A stretch of DNA of 64,000 bases. It comes from Solen grandis. Taxonomy: Eukaryota; Mollusca; Bivalvia; Adapedonta; Solenidae. This document shows positions 11,101-23,943 of the stretch, in pieces. How positions within the stretch are numbered: the stretch's first letter is position 1; each line of letters begins with the position of its first letter. The stretch is taken from assembly GCA_021229015.1 (NCBI GenBank), contig CM037787.1, forward strand, positions 40,852,629-40,916,628, read 5' to 3'. The position numbers were made by a program, and so were the translations under genes. The notes beneath the pieces were generated by a model. It had not been told where the DNA came from. It made no database searches and saw only the letters and a list, made by a program, of their open reading frames with translations.

Positions 11101-14100
11101 GGAATTCGACCCCTGCAACAATTAACGTAAAACCCGTGAGCTCTGCGCTGAAAATGCTCTTATTTTAAAATGAATTGTTGGTTTTAGTGGAATTCTTTTA
11201 AAATCTAGGGGAGGAAAATTGATTTTTTTTAAAGCGCAGCAACCATAAAAATAAAATTTTCCCCCCCGGGAAAAAAAAAAAAAATTTCCCCGAACCCAAA
11301 TATTTTTTTCCCCGTCCCCTTTTCACATTGTAAAAAAGTCAGTATAATTTTTACCTTTGGGGGAAAAATCTTTATTCAGTCTAAAATATCTAAAAAGGAA
11401 CCAAAAATGTGAAATCAACTTCCCTTAAAAATTCTTGAAAAAAATTCTTGTAAAATCATTAAATTAAAAAAAAAAAAAAAAAAAAACGGGGTGTTTTTTA
11501 AAATTTTAAAATTTTGAAAACATGAAACTTAAAAAAGGGTTTAATTCTGTTTAAAAACAATGAATATTACTATTTTATTCATGGAAAAAATTTAAAACCC
11601 ACCGAAAAGATTAAAAAAAGTTTCTAAAAACATTCACAAAATAAAATTAAAAAAAATTTGGGGCCATCAACAAAGAACAAACATATTGACCAAATGTACC
11701 CCTAAAAAATTTATAAGTATGAAATTGTCAAAATTTTCCTGAAAATTTTTAACAATTTGAACCTTTTTTTAAACTTTTTTTTTAAAAAGAATGTTCTTAA
11801 AAATAAAAAAAAATACTACCTAAATTTTTCAAAAATGTAGTTTGAAAATTTAAACACTTTAAAATTTTCCCTTATTGTTTAAGGTTTAAACAAACATTTT
11901 TTTGCATTAATGTAAAAGGGGACGCAAAAAAAAAAATAAATAAAAAATATGGAAATTAAAAAAAGAAAAAAGGCAGCACTTAAAAAAAAAAAATACATAA
12001 ACTTGGTCGTGAATTTAAAATTGGGGTTTTTTTCCCCAAAATTTTTAAGGACCAAAGGCCTTACATTTTAAACCCATATATTTTCTAAAGACATGTTTCC
12101 TTCCAAAAATATATCTTCAAAAAATTCTCCAAAAAAAAAAAAAAGATACGCGTTTAAAAAAATTAAATCCCGACGGAATCGCCCGACCGGAAAAGATCAT
12201 CGATACCGTCCTTTGGAAATTTCCGATCGAATTTCAACAGTCCGCCGGAGAAAAACGATTTTTTTTTTTTTTCCCATCCTTCTTATTTTTAAAATTTTGG
12301 GGGGTTTTGTTTATTGTTAAATCTAATTATATGCAAAAAAATTTTGATTTGATGACGATGAGACGTTTTTTGCGGAATTATTCGGTGTTAAAATTTTGTA
12401 TAAGGGGGGGGGGGGGGTAAAAACAAAGACAATATTTAACGTTACAATTCGCAGCAACTTTCTTTTCAAAGGACAATAATTACAAATTTACTTTTTTTAT
12501 TAAGAAAGGAAACATTTTAATTTCTGGGCGTATTCAAATGTTTTAAGCACGTATATATAATTTCCTTTAAAAATTTTGGGTTTCCTTTCCCCTTTCGATG
12601 GAAATTTTGGCATGGCCAAGGAAGTTTGATGTAATAGTTTTTTAGGGACCCGGGGGTTCATGTGATTGTTTAGGGGTTTTAAATAGTGATTTGTATTGTT
12701 TTTTAGTTTTCCCGGAATTTTCATATTAAAATTTTTTATAGTTTTGTATTTTTAAGTTTTTTTTACTATCCGCCCCCCTTATCGTTTTGCTCGTGCGGAC
12801 ATTGCCCCTTTCAGTCTTTTTATAAGCTTTAATTTTTAAATTTTAATTTTCATAGGGGAATAATAATGGAAAAAGTTTTTTTGTTAAATGTACCGAATAA
12901 AAAAACCTTGGTGAAGAAATCAAAAATGTCTTGAATGTGGTTTTGATTCCTAAAAACTTATTTTCAGCCTTTCGTTTAGGGGTTTAAAGGGGAAAGCATC
13001 GAACATTTTTTTTCCCATAAATAAAATTCGATCCATGGGGAAAATTTTTTTTTTTTTAAACTTTTTTTTTTTTTATAGTTTGTTTTTTAAATTTTAGTTT
13101 GAAAAAATCAAATTTTTCTTTTGTTTGATTTGTATTAGCCCCTTTAAAACAAAACCCCAAAAAAATTTAAAAAAAATAAAAACTTAAAAAATCGCCCTCT
13201 ATGTATAAAAAAAATGGAGAAATCGATTTTTTTAAATTTTTTTTTAGTTTAAAAAAAATCGACCCTTTGTGTTTTTTACCCTCATTTTTTCTTAATGTAA
13301 TGTTTTTTCTTAGGGTTTTAAAAATTTTAATTTCAATGCCCCAAGATCAAAAATTAGGGGAATCTTTAAAGGGAAATTTTTAAGAAGGGACCCGGTTATG
13401 CGAGAAATTTAAAAAAAAATAATCCTCCCTTTTTTAATAGAAAAAAAGAGGGGCATTTTTTAATAAGGCCGTGATAGACAAAAAAAAAACTATAAGGGGA
13501 AAACATTAAAAAAGGAAAAAGGGGGCAATGCTTTTTAACCCCCCCCTTTAAAAAAAATTTTTAAAATTTTCTTTTTAAGATCTATTGCCTTTCCCCCTTT
13601 TTTTTCCTCTTCCCCTTTTTGTTTTGTTCTATAATAACGAAAAATGACTGTTTTTTTAAAATTTAACGATTTTTTTTTACTTACGGGGGTTAAAATTTTA
13701 AAGCAAACCAGCTTAAGCATCTCTCTCCCTCTCTCTCTGCAAAAGAATTTCAGAAAATTTTCCTAAATAATAATTTAAATTTGTTTATTCAAAAGAAGGC
13801 CCTATATGAAGGGGGTTCAGAATTTAAAAAGGAAAAAAGCAGTGCAAAAACCCCCCAATTTTAAAGTTTAGCACCTTTTCCTTTTTTTTTTCTGAAAAAA
13901 CCAATTTTGCGGTTGTTGGTCATAATTCAGTGGTAAATAAGACCCCAACTTTGCGCATAAGGGGGCCCGGGGGCAAATTTGGTTGGTTATTTTAACTAAA
14001 AATTGAACAATGTCAAAAATGAAATGATTGAAAAATTCTGAGATCACGATGTGTTTTTGGAAAAAATTTTTAATTTTCTCCTTTCTTTTAAAGGGGTTTA

Positions 14101-15796
14101 GAGAAATAAAAGGGGAAAAAGAGAGAGAGAAAAAACTTTAATTTGTTTTTTATTTTTCATAAAAACAAGACTGTTTGAAAAATTGGAAAAAAACCCTCAA
14201 ATTAAATACATCAAATGGAAATACTAATACATTTTTCGATTGTTTCTATACAATTAAATAGTGAATTTGTACTAGAGCTTCAACAAAAATTGGGGGACCC
14301 GAATTTCTATTTTCGACAAATATTGTTCACCGCAATATCAATCCATAAATCCATACGATTATTTTAATTTTTTTTCATGCCGGCCAAACCCCCTCCTTAC
14401 TAAGTGCCAAAAAATTACTATACCGGATCATTTTTAGATTTTTTAGTCTGGGGGGAAAAAAAACCAAACCCTTAAACCCGGGCAGCATCGCCCTCATCGC
14501 GGGTTTTAAAGGGGTTTTTTTGGGCCTAACAGACCCCCCTCCTGTCCTCAATTTTTAAATTTTCCCCCAAATAAATTATGAAAACAAAGCTTATCTTTTT
14601 TAAAAAAATCCCGTGACATATGCTGCGGGTTTTTTTTGGTTTTTTTTTCCCCAGAAATTGGAAGAGGCCTAATATTGTTTTTTGTTTTAAAATCTCCTCT
14701 CTTTCTTTTCTTTCTTCTCTTTTCCCCTCTCTCTCCCCCTCCCTCTCCCTTCTTTATTATTTTTCTTTGTGTTTCGTCAGTATACCAAATATTTTTTTGT
14801 TACATATCTCCATTTATAAAATAAAAATTGTTAACTAAAAAAAAGAAAAAAATTTAAAAAAATTTTCTTTTTAAAAAAAATTTGTTATCAAAATTTTGTC
14901 ATCTTTATTGTTCTAAAATTTTCTTTTACTCAAGTGTGCTAACATAATTGGGATCCCTGGTACAAAAAGCGGGATGCGCCGGATTCTATCCAATTTCCCA
15001 AATTTGGGGTTCTAATGTCCACCGTTGGGCCCGGAAACCGGGAACTTGAATAGGGGGTATTGAATCCCACAGGGGTCCCGCAAACCCCCGGGGGCCCCTT
15101 TTTTTACTTATGCAATCCTCTCAAACATCCTTTTTATTGTCAGAAGTTTCAAAAATATAAAAAGGCATTTAATCTAAATTTAACAATCTTCAACAATCCA
15201 GTCAAAAACAACAAATTAGCTCAATCAAAGGAAACACTTGATCCCTATCTTTGTCAGCTGATTATGGGGTTTTAAAGTTTTTAAACTAGTATAAAATCTC
15301 AATAATACCACCCCAAATTTTTCCATTCCTTTTTTATTTGATTTTTTTGGTAAAAGAAAGAAAATTTTATCAGACAATTCAAAACCCAAAACAAAAATTA
15401 TTATAGAACATTTTAAAAATTTTCGGTGAAGCATTTAAATTTGGGGTTTTTTTTATTTTGTTTTACTTAAAGGGGGGAAATTTTTAAAATATTCAAAAAG
15501 AGGGAAACACTAACTTTTCGTAAAATTAAGAAAAGGGATTTGGGAAAAAAACCTTATTTTGGAAAATTCGCTGTAAAATTGGGAAAAAAAAAAAATTTTT
15601 ATTGGGGGACGAAGTTTTTCCTCAACTAAAAAAAAAATCCATTTGAACCTTTGCCAGACAGTAAAACAGTAACAAAATTTCAGGGGGGGTGTAAATATAA
15701 AAGGGTTACAAAGAAATTATTCCTTTTCAAAAAGAGAAAAAAAAACTATTGTCACAATTTTTAACACTCCCAATTTTGGCCCTCTTCCGAAACTTG
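8150..15796. other. Low-quality stretch with inflated homopolymers (probable unpolished assembly)
   Basis: From about 8,150 the texture changes abruptly: runs of 4-12 A, T, G or C follow each other almost without break, unlike the clean DNA on either side. It ends in the N gap. Short ORFs here (for example 12093-12320, 14620-14838, 15060-15275) are built of Lys/Phe/Pro runs from these homopolymers and I do not accept them as genes. GC-richer islands at about 9,360-9,640, 12,160-12,260, 13,910-13,990, 14,460-14,560 and 14,940-15,120 may be SINEs or exons that can no longer be read. Any gene content must be considered unknown. Confidence 0.8.
9365..9525 (+). mobile_element. Corrupted SINE S2 copy inside the low-quality block
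   Basis: 'TTATGTGAGGAAGCCTTCCA' followed by GGGGCTTGGTGTGTGGTTCT and CCCGG matches the S2 body (compare 48270-48320) but with inserted G, T and C runs. It serves as an internal ruler of the error type in this block. Confidence 0.65.
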
Positions 15797-15896
15797 NNNN
15801 NNNNNNNNNNNNNNNNNNNNNNNNNNNNNNNNNNNNNNNNNNNNNNNNNNNNNNNNNNNNNNNNNNNNNNNNNNNNNNNNNNNNNNNNNNNNNNNN
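15797..15896. other. Assembly gap, exactly 100 N
   Basis: A run of 100 N, the customary placeholder for a gap of unknown size. Order and distance of the two flanks therefore rest on scaffolding. Confidence 0.99.
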
Positions 15897-15939
15897 ACAG
15901 ATTCCTCTAAATATAATGTCAATCAAAATGCTTGATTCT

Positions 15940-16060
15940 ACAGTATATGATGTTGATGTTCTAGTCTACAGCACCCAGCGCCAGTTCAATGAGGTCTATA
16001 AGGTTTAATCTGTATGCAAGGAAGTCAGATTCACGTTCATCAAAGAAAGTAAGCCCCGCC
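15940..16060. other. Possible exon beside the assembly gap; strand undecided
   Basis: Two readings overlap. On plus, a good acceptor (TTGATTCTACAG, ending 15942) is followed by a frame encoding YDVDVLVYSTQRQFNEVYK, then a weak donor (GTTTAA) or Val-stop. On minus, the complementary codons read FDERESDFLAYRLN and LIDLIELALGAVD before TAG. Both look more protein-like than the surrounding DNA. I recognise neither as a family. The plus version ends in phase 0, as the first WDR93-like exon requires, but that is weak support. It starts 46 bp right of the N run, so its upstream partner is lost. Confidence 0.3.
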
Positions 16061-16230
16061 CACCCACTGGTTTGTGGTGCACAGGGGCTGTGTGTTGGAG
16101 GAGGAGCACTGCACTGTTTGGGTTGTGACAAAAATGGGGCCAAGGTTTGGTGGGGGTGATGTTAGTTCTGTCTGAACATTTTTACAGTGTAGGTTTGCCA
16201 GATTACTCCATATGATACTGTGGTCTAGCT

Positions 16231-16436
16231 CAAATTCCACCAACAATATTTAGCTCTTCCAATATTCTAGTTTTATGAAAAATTCAGAATACATAAGTTG
16301 ACAAAGTATTATCTTGATAATTAACTTTATTTGTTAAAGGTAAAAAAAAATTTGAGTATTTTTAGTAGAGAAAGAAGAATGATGAACATCTTTAAGTATT
16401 GATTAGCACTAAATATGGATGGTGGGGTTGGAGCTT
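16231..16436 (+). mobile_element. TIR element, family CAAATTCCACCAACAAT
   Basis: About 206 bp between CAAATTCCACCAACAATATT and the inverse-type end (TTTAAGTATTGATTAGCACT ... GGAGCTTG). Same ends flank copies at 36821-37045, 49048-50169 and 56583-56920. Probable MITE; superfamily unknown. Confidence 0.7.
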
Positions 16437-19400
16437 GAAATACATTAGAGAGTATGTAAGGTTTACTTATCTAAAAGGTTCTGAATAGTTGATAAATGAC
16501 AAAACATGGTGAGCCAATGTCAGAGGAACAGTTGAGGCTGATGAAGTATCACACTGTCTTGGGATTATGAGTTAGAGAGAGAATTTGCTAAGGTGGTGAG
16601 GAAGTCCTAGAAATATTTATTATCGTCTTGCACTTGAATTTCCATCAGGCTACTACTATAATACTATCTTCTAATTTGGTTCATTAAATTTTATGAAATA
16701 ACTGCAAATTGAAAAAAAAGAAAAAAACAACAACGGGGGGCGGGTTTACAAATTATGCTGAGTGCATAAAAACAAAGTTTTAAAGAATTAAGTTGGTGAT
16801 TTCATTGGTCTGTCATTCCATCATTGTTTTTACAATATTAAAGAAAGATCTTTTTTTATGCCCTATTGACAGCATTGAAAAAATATGATAATTTTGATAT
16901 TTTTGTCCCCGTCTTCAAAAAATTTTCAATACAGTCACTCTCTTTTTATCGGAGGAAGAATGTTTTTAACTTAAGTTTTAAGATAACTGACACTCATCGG
17001 AAGTGCTGGATCCTGATGGAGAGATCAACACTTTAATGATGTTGACGTCATTTCTGTATAAATGATAAGGCTAAGGTGTTGCAAGGACTCTTTCAGATTG
17101 GATTTTAGTTATAATAGTTCTACAGGTATTTGTATTGATAATCCCTTTTAGAAGATTTTAGCCATTTTTTCATTTAACATTAATCATTATTTCTAAATAG
17201 GACAAAGGATATACACAATTTTATTTTAAAGAAAAGAGGGAAACAAAATACTGTACAGCATAAAACTTGATGATCATCCTCAACCTCATAACCATGGTGT
17301 GTACCAAAAGTCACCCTATTGGTTACCTGTGATTTAGCTGAGACTCAGCTATTTTTCAACTCACTGAGGCAATTCTGTGCAAGATTTCATGTGTTAAAGA
17401 TTGGATCAACTTATTGTGGTTAAAGATTGGATCAACTTATTGTGACTTTTTCACTTATCTTCTTTCTATCTTCCGGTTTATTTTTTGTTTCTTTCCTAAT
17501 TGTTGATAACATGAATAAATCGATGAAATCTGGAAACTTTAAACTGATTATATCCTTTATTATCCTTCATTCACATCTTTTCCAAACACAAAACACATTT
17601 CATAAATATCAAATATTCCCACCTGGTTGCTTGTACTTTAAATCAACAGCAACAAAATAACTAAAAAAAGAAGATTAAATTTGCTTTATTTGTATTATCT
17701 GATTACTGCTGAATCAGTAATTATTATGAAATGGAAAACTTTTCAACTGAATAATGAAGGAATTGTTCTCATCTATCATTTGAAACAAAACTCCATTTTG
17801 AACAATGTTTAATCACTATTTAAGTATTGTTATTCTTTTTATTAACACCAATCACTTGTTTTGAATATTTTACATTAATGACTCCTTTAAGAGTAATTTT
17901 AATGTTTTTTTGAAATAAGGAAAAAAAATAAAAACATCTTGATTTTATTTGTCTGCTAATGAAGCCTTCGTGAGAGCCTGTTTGATGTCTAATGCAACAT
18001 TTAGTTAATGATACAAACTTTTATTTTTGGCAATTATCTAATTTAGTTCATTGTTTTGAACAAGTTCAAGATCAAAAGTAACATCTGAATCTGTGACTAT
18101 GGTAACTACATTAAGATAAAGAAGCTGTTACAATAGTTTTGTACCAAACCATTGGAATGTTTTACAATCCTATTTATGATTATATTGGTATTGAAACAGA
18201 ACCAAATCATGGAAATTATAACACATGTGATGATGATAATGTTATTTAGATTAATCATCTCATTTGATTTATCAATTCTTTATAGATGCTCCTGCGTATG
18301 CAATATTATTAATAAAGTCAGTATTTTCAGTATTTTGTGTTTATAGATATTTTTTTTTTCAAACAATGTCAAATATTCATTCTTACAAGACTTTATTAAT
18401 TAACCTTTCTTTATTACTTGACATTTTACCTTAAACAAAAGTGGCTTCATTTTCCTGTGGTTACTCCCATCCCATTATTCCATAATCAGCAACATCACAG
18501 AATCTGACTCACAAAGCCTCACAGTTTTCAAATTACTTGAATCACTTGAAATCTCCTTAGAAATTCACCTTTCATCAGACATTTAATGAAATGTCATCTG
18601 ACAGTTTTTTTGTTGAATATAAAAAGTGTTTTTTTGTTGTTTTTTTAGTCAATCTTTTCGTCACAACATGTTTGACAGAAACTGAGGCAGTGATTCTTGG
18701 TGTGTGGAGAAATCACTTCCAATTGTCAGCAGGTTGTGACATTTCTACACAGGACCTAAGTGTTTAAGTGGTTTCTTCACATTTTTTAAATGAACATTTC
18801 ACTGAACCTAATTATTATTGTTTTCCAGTAGTAACAATAATGTTTTCAACAACTCATGTGATAGGTGTGTGAGATAGACTTGGTGTCCTGACCTTTACAG
18901 AGATCGTATATCCGTGCATGTGGTCGTCTTCATTCATAAAAGATTCATTTTTGTCTCCTTTTTACTTAAGGAAGTGCTATATAGCTTGTGAATTGACAAC
19001 AAATGGTGTTAAATGCTATCCCACCATGTTAATTGTCAGGCAACAGTCTTTTTATTGTCCTTTTATGTACTATTTTTTTATTAAAATTTTTTTAGCCTCT
19101 GTGGTTTTATAGATTTATCCCTATATAAGGGAACTTGTTTAATTTCTAGATTACATTTAAATCTTTGAATCAAGATAAGTTACTTAATTCAAAAAAACAA
19201 TTTCATTTGATGAGTATACAAGTATGTAGAGGCAGCTTGATCAATTACTGTAGCACTTATGTTAGCTATAGCCAGTGATAACACTCAGTTAAGCTCAACA
19301 AAGTTCAGGCCACTCTGGTCATACTCTTTAAACTCTTCAAAGAAGAGGAGAGATGAGAGAAGGAGAGATGTATCAAAACCATCAATTTATGAGGTTATAC

Positions 19401-21157
19401 CAAAGCCTATATTCAGGACACCTCAGTACAGTCATTATCCCTCCTGATTGAAAAATACAACTAGAGTATCCTGACCTTAGATGGAATCCACCACCATAGT
19501 TCACTTAGTCAATGATGGAACTAGTTGTTGAGGAAGTACATAGTGGTACTTAGTTAGCAGGATGGTCCCCAGCAGGGCTTAGTGTGTCCAATGATCTGAG
19601 GCATATCTTGGCACCTCCCACTGACAGGGAACCAATAGTAAAATGGAGATGTTGCTGAGATACAATTTTCAGGAAAAAATAAATGGAGGAGAAATTTGAA
19701 ATACAGAGTAGAAAAATAGTGATTATTTTTGGTAAACTATAGAAGTTTCAAGTGTAGGGAACAAATATGTTTTTTACAAACTGGAAAGTATACCATTCTT
19801 CCCAGTGTCATCACTGTCTACAATTTGAATCATTCTGCTAGGTTCTAATGTCATAAGTATTACTGTTAGCATTATCATGAGGTTATAAATTACAATGTAC
19901 CCAGTGTGGAATTATATCATTTTATACCGCGCTAGCTGAGTAAAACATATGGACATTGTTCTTCATCTGGGGATGAATATTACTTGGAGTTAAAACTTTA
20001 AGTATTTAGTTATGGACTGAGAATCCAGTTATTTGCCTTTTTTACATGCTGGCCGTTTTTCAGAGGTGACAGTTAATACAAGTTGTCTTTAGCTGCCTAT
20101 CATTTCTGGTATGTATGGCATTGTGCACCAAAACAATAAAATTACAATTTAACACAAATTGCAAACATCAGAAATCAAACTGTAAACAGTAAGTCATTTT
20201 TGTCAAAGCATATGCAGCATGTTACAGACTGATTATTCACAAAATTAGGTATTAACTTGAAATCCCCAAGAATGACAAAAAAACATCAACAATACATCAA
20301 GAGAAGCATAGTAAATTCAGAGAAAGGGACAGTATGTAAAAAACCAATTTATTTCAGCAATCTTAGCAAGTGTCTTTGCTTATTTACCACCAGGAGTGCA
20401 ATACAGCAATAAAGTAACAGGACATTAAATGGGTTGGAATCAAAAGCTTGTGTCATAAATACCTCTTGTTTGATGGCAATTAAACAAGATGCTGTGAGTT
20501 TTGACAAGACAAGATGAACACACATGGCTGGATGTATCACACAATGCTGAAATATGAGACATGACATTTTGATTTTAAAGTAACGTCTAACAACAAAATA
20601 ATTTTGTTATTTTTAAGGCAGTAAAAAAAAAACCAAGGAGTTTGAAAAAATAAAGAAATTGGTTTGAAGCTTAAATGTTTTGTTTGTTTGCATAAATCCT
20701 CTTCCAATATGACATTTAATGAGAAATCTTGTTATGAAACGAAACTTGACCCTTATCAATTTGTCATGATGCATAAAATGCATTTTGTTTTAATGATAGC
20801 ATGTCTTTAAATTTTTGGATTGATAAATTTTATTAGCATATTAAATGGATAAAAAGCTGTTGTGCTCTGATGGCTTTGTAAATAACTTTAACTCTTGAAT
20901 ACTATACCTTTTTAGGAAATTCCTATGTTTTCTCATATTAAATTTATGAATAATATTTTATTTTTTTTTGTGGGGGGGTGGGGTGTGTGTCAAAATACTA
21001 TTAGTTAAAATACATGGCTTTTGACATTTTAAAATTTTGAATGCAATTAAGTCTATCGTTCAAAAGAAATAAAATGATACAGTGTAGATTCATTTTTATT
21101 CACTCCACTGTAACATGAAAGCTAGTATAATATTTGTGGTTTGTTCAGTTGACTTGA
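16437..21157. other. No gene seen; AT-rich upstream or intronic DNA
   Basis: I searched for GT-AG bounded open segments in frame with the downstream gene and found none convincing. A Lys/Arg/Ser-rich 62-aa ORF at 19259-19447 and others (17427-17660, 18152-18346) lack any family mark. A 25-bp tandem duplication (TTAAAGATTGGATCAACTTA...) lies at about 17,396-17,443. Confidence 0.55.
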
Positions 21158-21391
21158 CCCTTTCCCTCATAGAGGAAACCATGAAAAGACCTATGCGAAC
21201 AACATAAAACCAGATCAGCCTGCGAGTAACTCACAGGCTAATCAGGTTTTATGCTGTTCGCTGCTCCTCAGTGGTCTGGAAATGAGGACTTTATAATTAA
21301 ATTTGGTAAGGTTTAACTGTGGTTTTCTGCAGATCAGGCTTTATGTGGTACCTATTGAGTGCGTCAAAATGAGTCTATATGAGGGAAAGGG
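21158..21391 (+). mobile_element. TTAA-flanked piggyBac-like MITE, copy 1 (diverged)
   Basis: Ends CCCTTTCCCTCATA and, inverted, TATGAGGGAAAGGG; the right flank is TTAA, the left TTGA. Contains the central hairpin, with a few arm mismatches. Same family as 41207-41440, 45747-45980 and 47275-47507. Confidence 0.85.
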
Positions 21392-22352
21392 TTAAGATGC
21401 ATTTGTTCATGGTTACTTGTATAATGTAGTCCAATTAAGTGTGATATATAAACATGGACCCCAAATATAATGTTAGTATAGAGCTGCACTATATACTGCA
21501 GGAGTAAAATTTGATGATTTGAACATATTGCTATATACAGTAAATAATAAAAGAAGATCATTTGCAGAATGTAAGTGTATACTAAGTCTGTAACACTGAA
21601 AATATAGGAATACGGTTTTAAATCTAATAATATTTGTAACTGTCTAAATCAAATTATAATTAATATTTTTGAAAAATTAACAACAAACCAGTAATTCAAA
21701 ACCATATAAGATTAATGAACTTGATTTCATTACATATATGTATCTCAATAAGAAAAAATACAAAGACAGGAAAATGGTACATAATCAAAATAAGAGAAAT
21801 TGTTTCTGTTATTTATTGAGTCTCAGAAAAGAGAGAGAGAATTTCTATTTCAATTATCTGACAGATTTTCTCTTAAAATTGGATAATAATTGAGCTTTTG
21901 ATGGCTAATGCACCATAGATTTTAATCATCATTTCTGTCATACTCGCACAAGAGATATGCCCTTTGTAAGCAGCATTGGTATTTCTGTAATTCCTGCAAA
22001 TGCTATTATTTCTTCAGAAAGATGTAAAATGTATCAGGTTTGTCAGATAATCATGCTGCAATATTGCTGTGCTTTGTACATTCTTTGAGGAGATGGTTGT
22101 TTATTGTTAAGATTAAATTTCCTGCCTGCATGATATTTCATTAAGAAGGAAACATTTCCACGATGTTTGTCAGTCATTTTTAACCTGCCGGACGCATAAA
22201 AATGGGATGATACTATCAAACCAGACTGGTTTTTAAACTCTTTTTCCATAATTATACAACCAGTATGAAACAAGATTAGTCTTGTCATGTAAATTGTAGG
22301 ATGATATGGTTTGCTACTCTGTATAGTATCTTTTTTTTTCTTCAAAAAGGCT

Positions 22353-22549
22353 AAGGTAATCCATCCATTTTAAAGTTGCAATCAAGATCCATCAAGTGAT
22401 TATGGGAACTTTATAGTAAATGCAAGCCTTTATAGATTTTGAGCAAAAGAGGCTATAACTCAAAGTCAAAGAATGCTTGCATCTGCTTTGAAGTCTTTTT
22501 AAGCATTTGAAGGACCATGATTAAAATCTAATGATGGATGGATTACCTT
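22353..22549 (+). mobile_element. TIR element (AAGGTAATCCATCCATT ends)
   Basis: 197 bp. Left end AAGGTAATCCATCCATT, right end AATGATGGATGGATTACCTT. A truncated inverse copy is at 5402-5509. Confidence 0.8.
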
Positions 22550-22757
22550 AAACTCAAATATCATTTAAGTTCCTATAACATCTAATGGCCATATAAAAAT
22601 CATACTTATATACAAACGTCTTATAATTTGGAGGCCATGGGTATGTAAAGTTGGTACAACAGTAAAGCCTACTTGTCTTCAGTGTGACTCTTGCTTCAGT
22701 TTGATCTGGCTTCGTTATGGTATTTTGTGGTGTAATACAGCATGACTGAGTAGCTTC

Positions 22758-23053
22758 CACCGTCCCCAGTGGTTAGATCATTTGCCCTGGGAGAGGAGGT
22801 CGTGGGTTCAACCCCCAACAGCAATATACCAAAGACGTAAAAAATGGTACTGGTATAGCTCCCTTGCTTGTTGCTCAGCATATAAGGGTAGTTCCAGGAT
22901 TGGTTGACCCGATGTAAGGAAAATGTGACTGGGTGTTGTATCATGCCACATGTCTACAGCATGATACTGCAGTGTGGCAGCACTATATCTGTCCCAAGTA
23001 GACATCTCCAAATGACTGAAATACTGTCAGTGGGACATTAAAACCCAACAAAT
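22758..23053 (+). mobile_element. SINE S1, near full length
   Basis: tRNA-like head (CCAGTGGTTAGATCATTTGC, B box GTGGGTTCAACCC), body and tail TGACTGAAATACTGTCAGTG, then TTAAAACCCAAC. The best preserved copy, useful as a reference for the family. Confidence 0.85.
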
Positions 23054-23395
23054 TTGGTTACATGGGTGTATACATGAAATATTTGTCATCTGTTATCATA
23101 TGCAACAAAGGAGTGCACATGTACACCATACAACTGGTACTGGATTTTGCTTGCATTGTTCCCATGGTAAGAACAATGACCAGAGGGGCTCATGAGAAAT
23201 ATCTTGAGAACTTACTACTTGGTTGTGGAATGATAGAATCTGTCATTGAAATAGATCAAAGATCGAGTGATTCCATCCTAAGGATATCCAGATATCCAGA
23301 TCATGTCTGAAATGTGCCTGAGCAAGACTTGAACCAGACACCTGAGAATTGGCACTTCTGTTTTTCTCATTATATACAAATCAAGATACTGTCTT

Positions 23396-23943
23396 TTAAA
23401 GCCCCAGTGCGTTTTAGCTCAGAATTTGCAAGGGAAAAATATAGTTTTCAAAATTTCTAATTTGCAAAGTCTCAAATGATGTTTGATTAACTTCTTAATG
23501 TTTAATTAAGCCCACATAATGCAATAGTCACTCAGAAGCCTTAGTTGTTCAGACAGGGCAAAAAAAAAGTGAGAAAAATGGGCGGAGCTTGTTCTGAAAC
23601 ACACTGTTAAGTAAAACCACAGATGTCTCGGTGTATATGGGTTGTTTCAGAAGTTCGTGGACTTTTTCTATAGACTGAATAAATATTGATACACGTTTGT
23701 AGAGGAGATAAGAAGAAAATCTACGAAATTCTGAAAAAAAAATCTTGTATGTTAATTTTATGCTGTCATTGTTTTGAGCTAAACAAAGAACGAGGCAGCC
23801 ACAATTTGTATTTTTTCTAATAGAATCTTTCTTGTAAATTAGGCTTTCTCAAGGTCTTTCAGTGATGAAATTAAAACTGAATTACATATGCTGCAAGTGA
23901 ATTCGGATATATGTCTAACATCTATAAGATACTGGGACTTTAA
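23396..23943. mobile_element. TIR element (TTAAAGCCCCAGT / ACTGGGACTTTAA)
   Basis: About 548 bp between TTAAAGCCCCAGTGCG and, inverted, TTAAAGTCCCAGTATCTTA. The TTAA at both ends may be a target duplication. No transposase frame inside. Confidence 0.65.

Noticed and set aside
12093..12320. Arg/Lys-rich ORF in the low-quality block
   Set aside because: Set between inflated homopolymers; the frame cannot be trusted.
16506..16600. Apparent exon between CAATGTCAG and GGTGAGG
   Set aside because: All three frames have a stop between the two signals.
19259..19447. 62-residue Lys/Arg/Ser-rich ORF
   Set aside because: No splice sites in frame, no homologue recognised, ordinary base composition.
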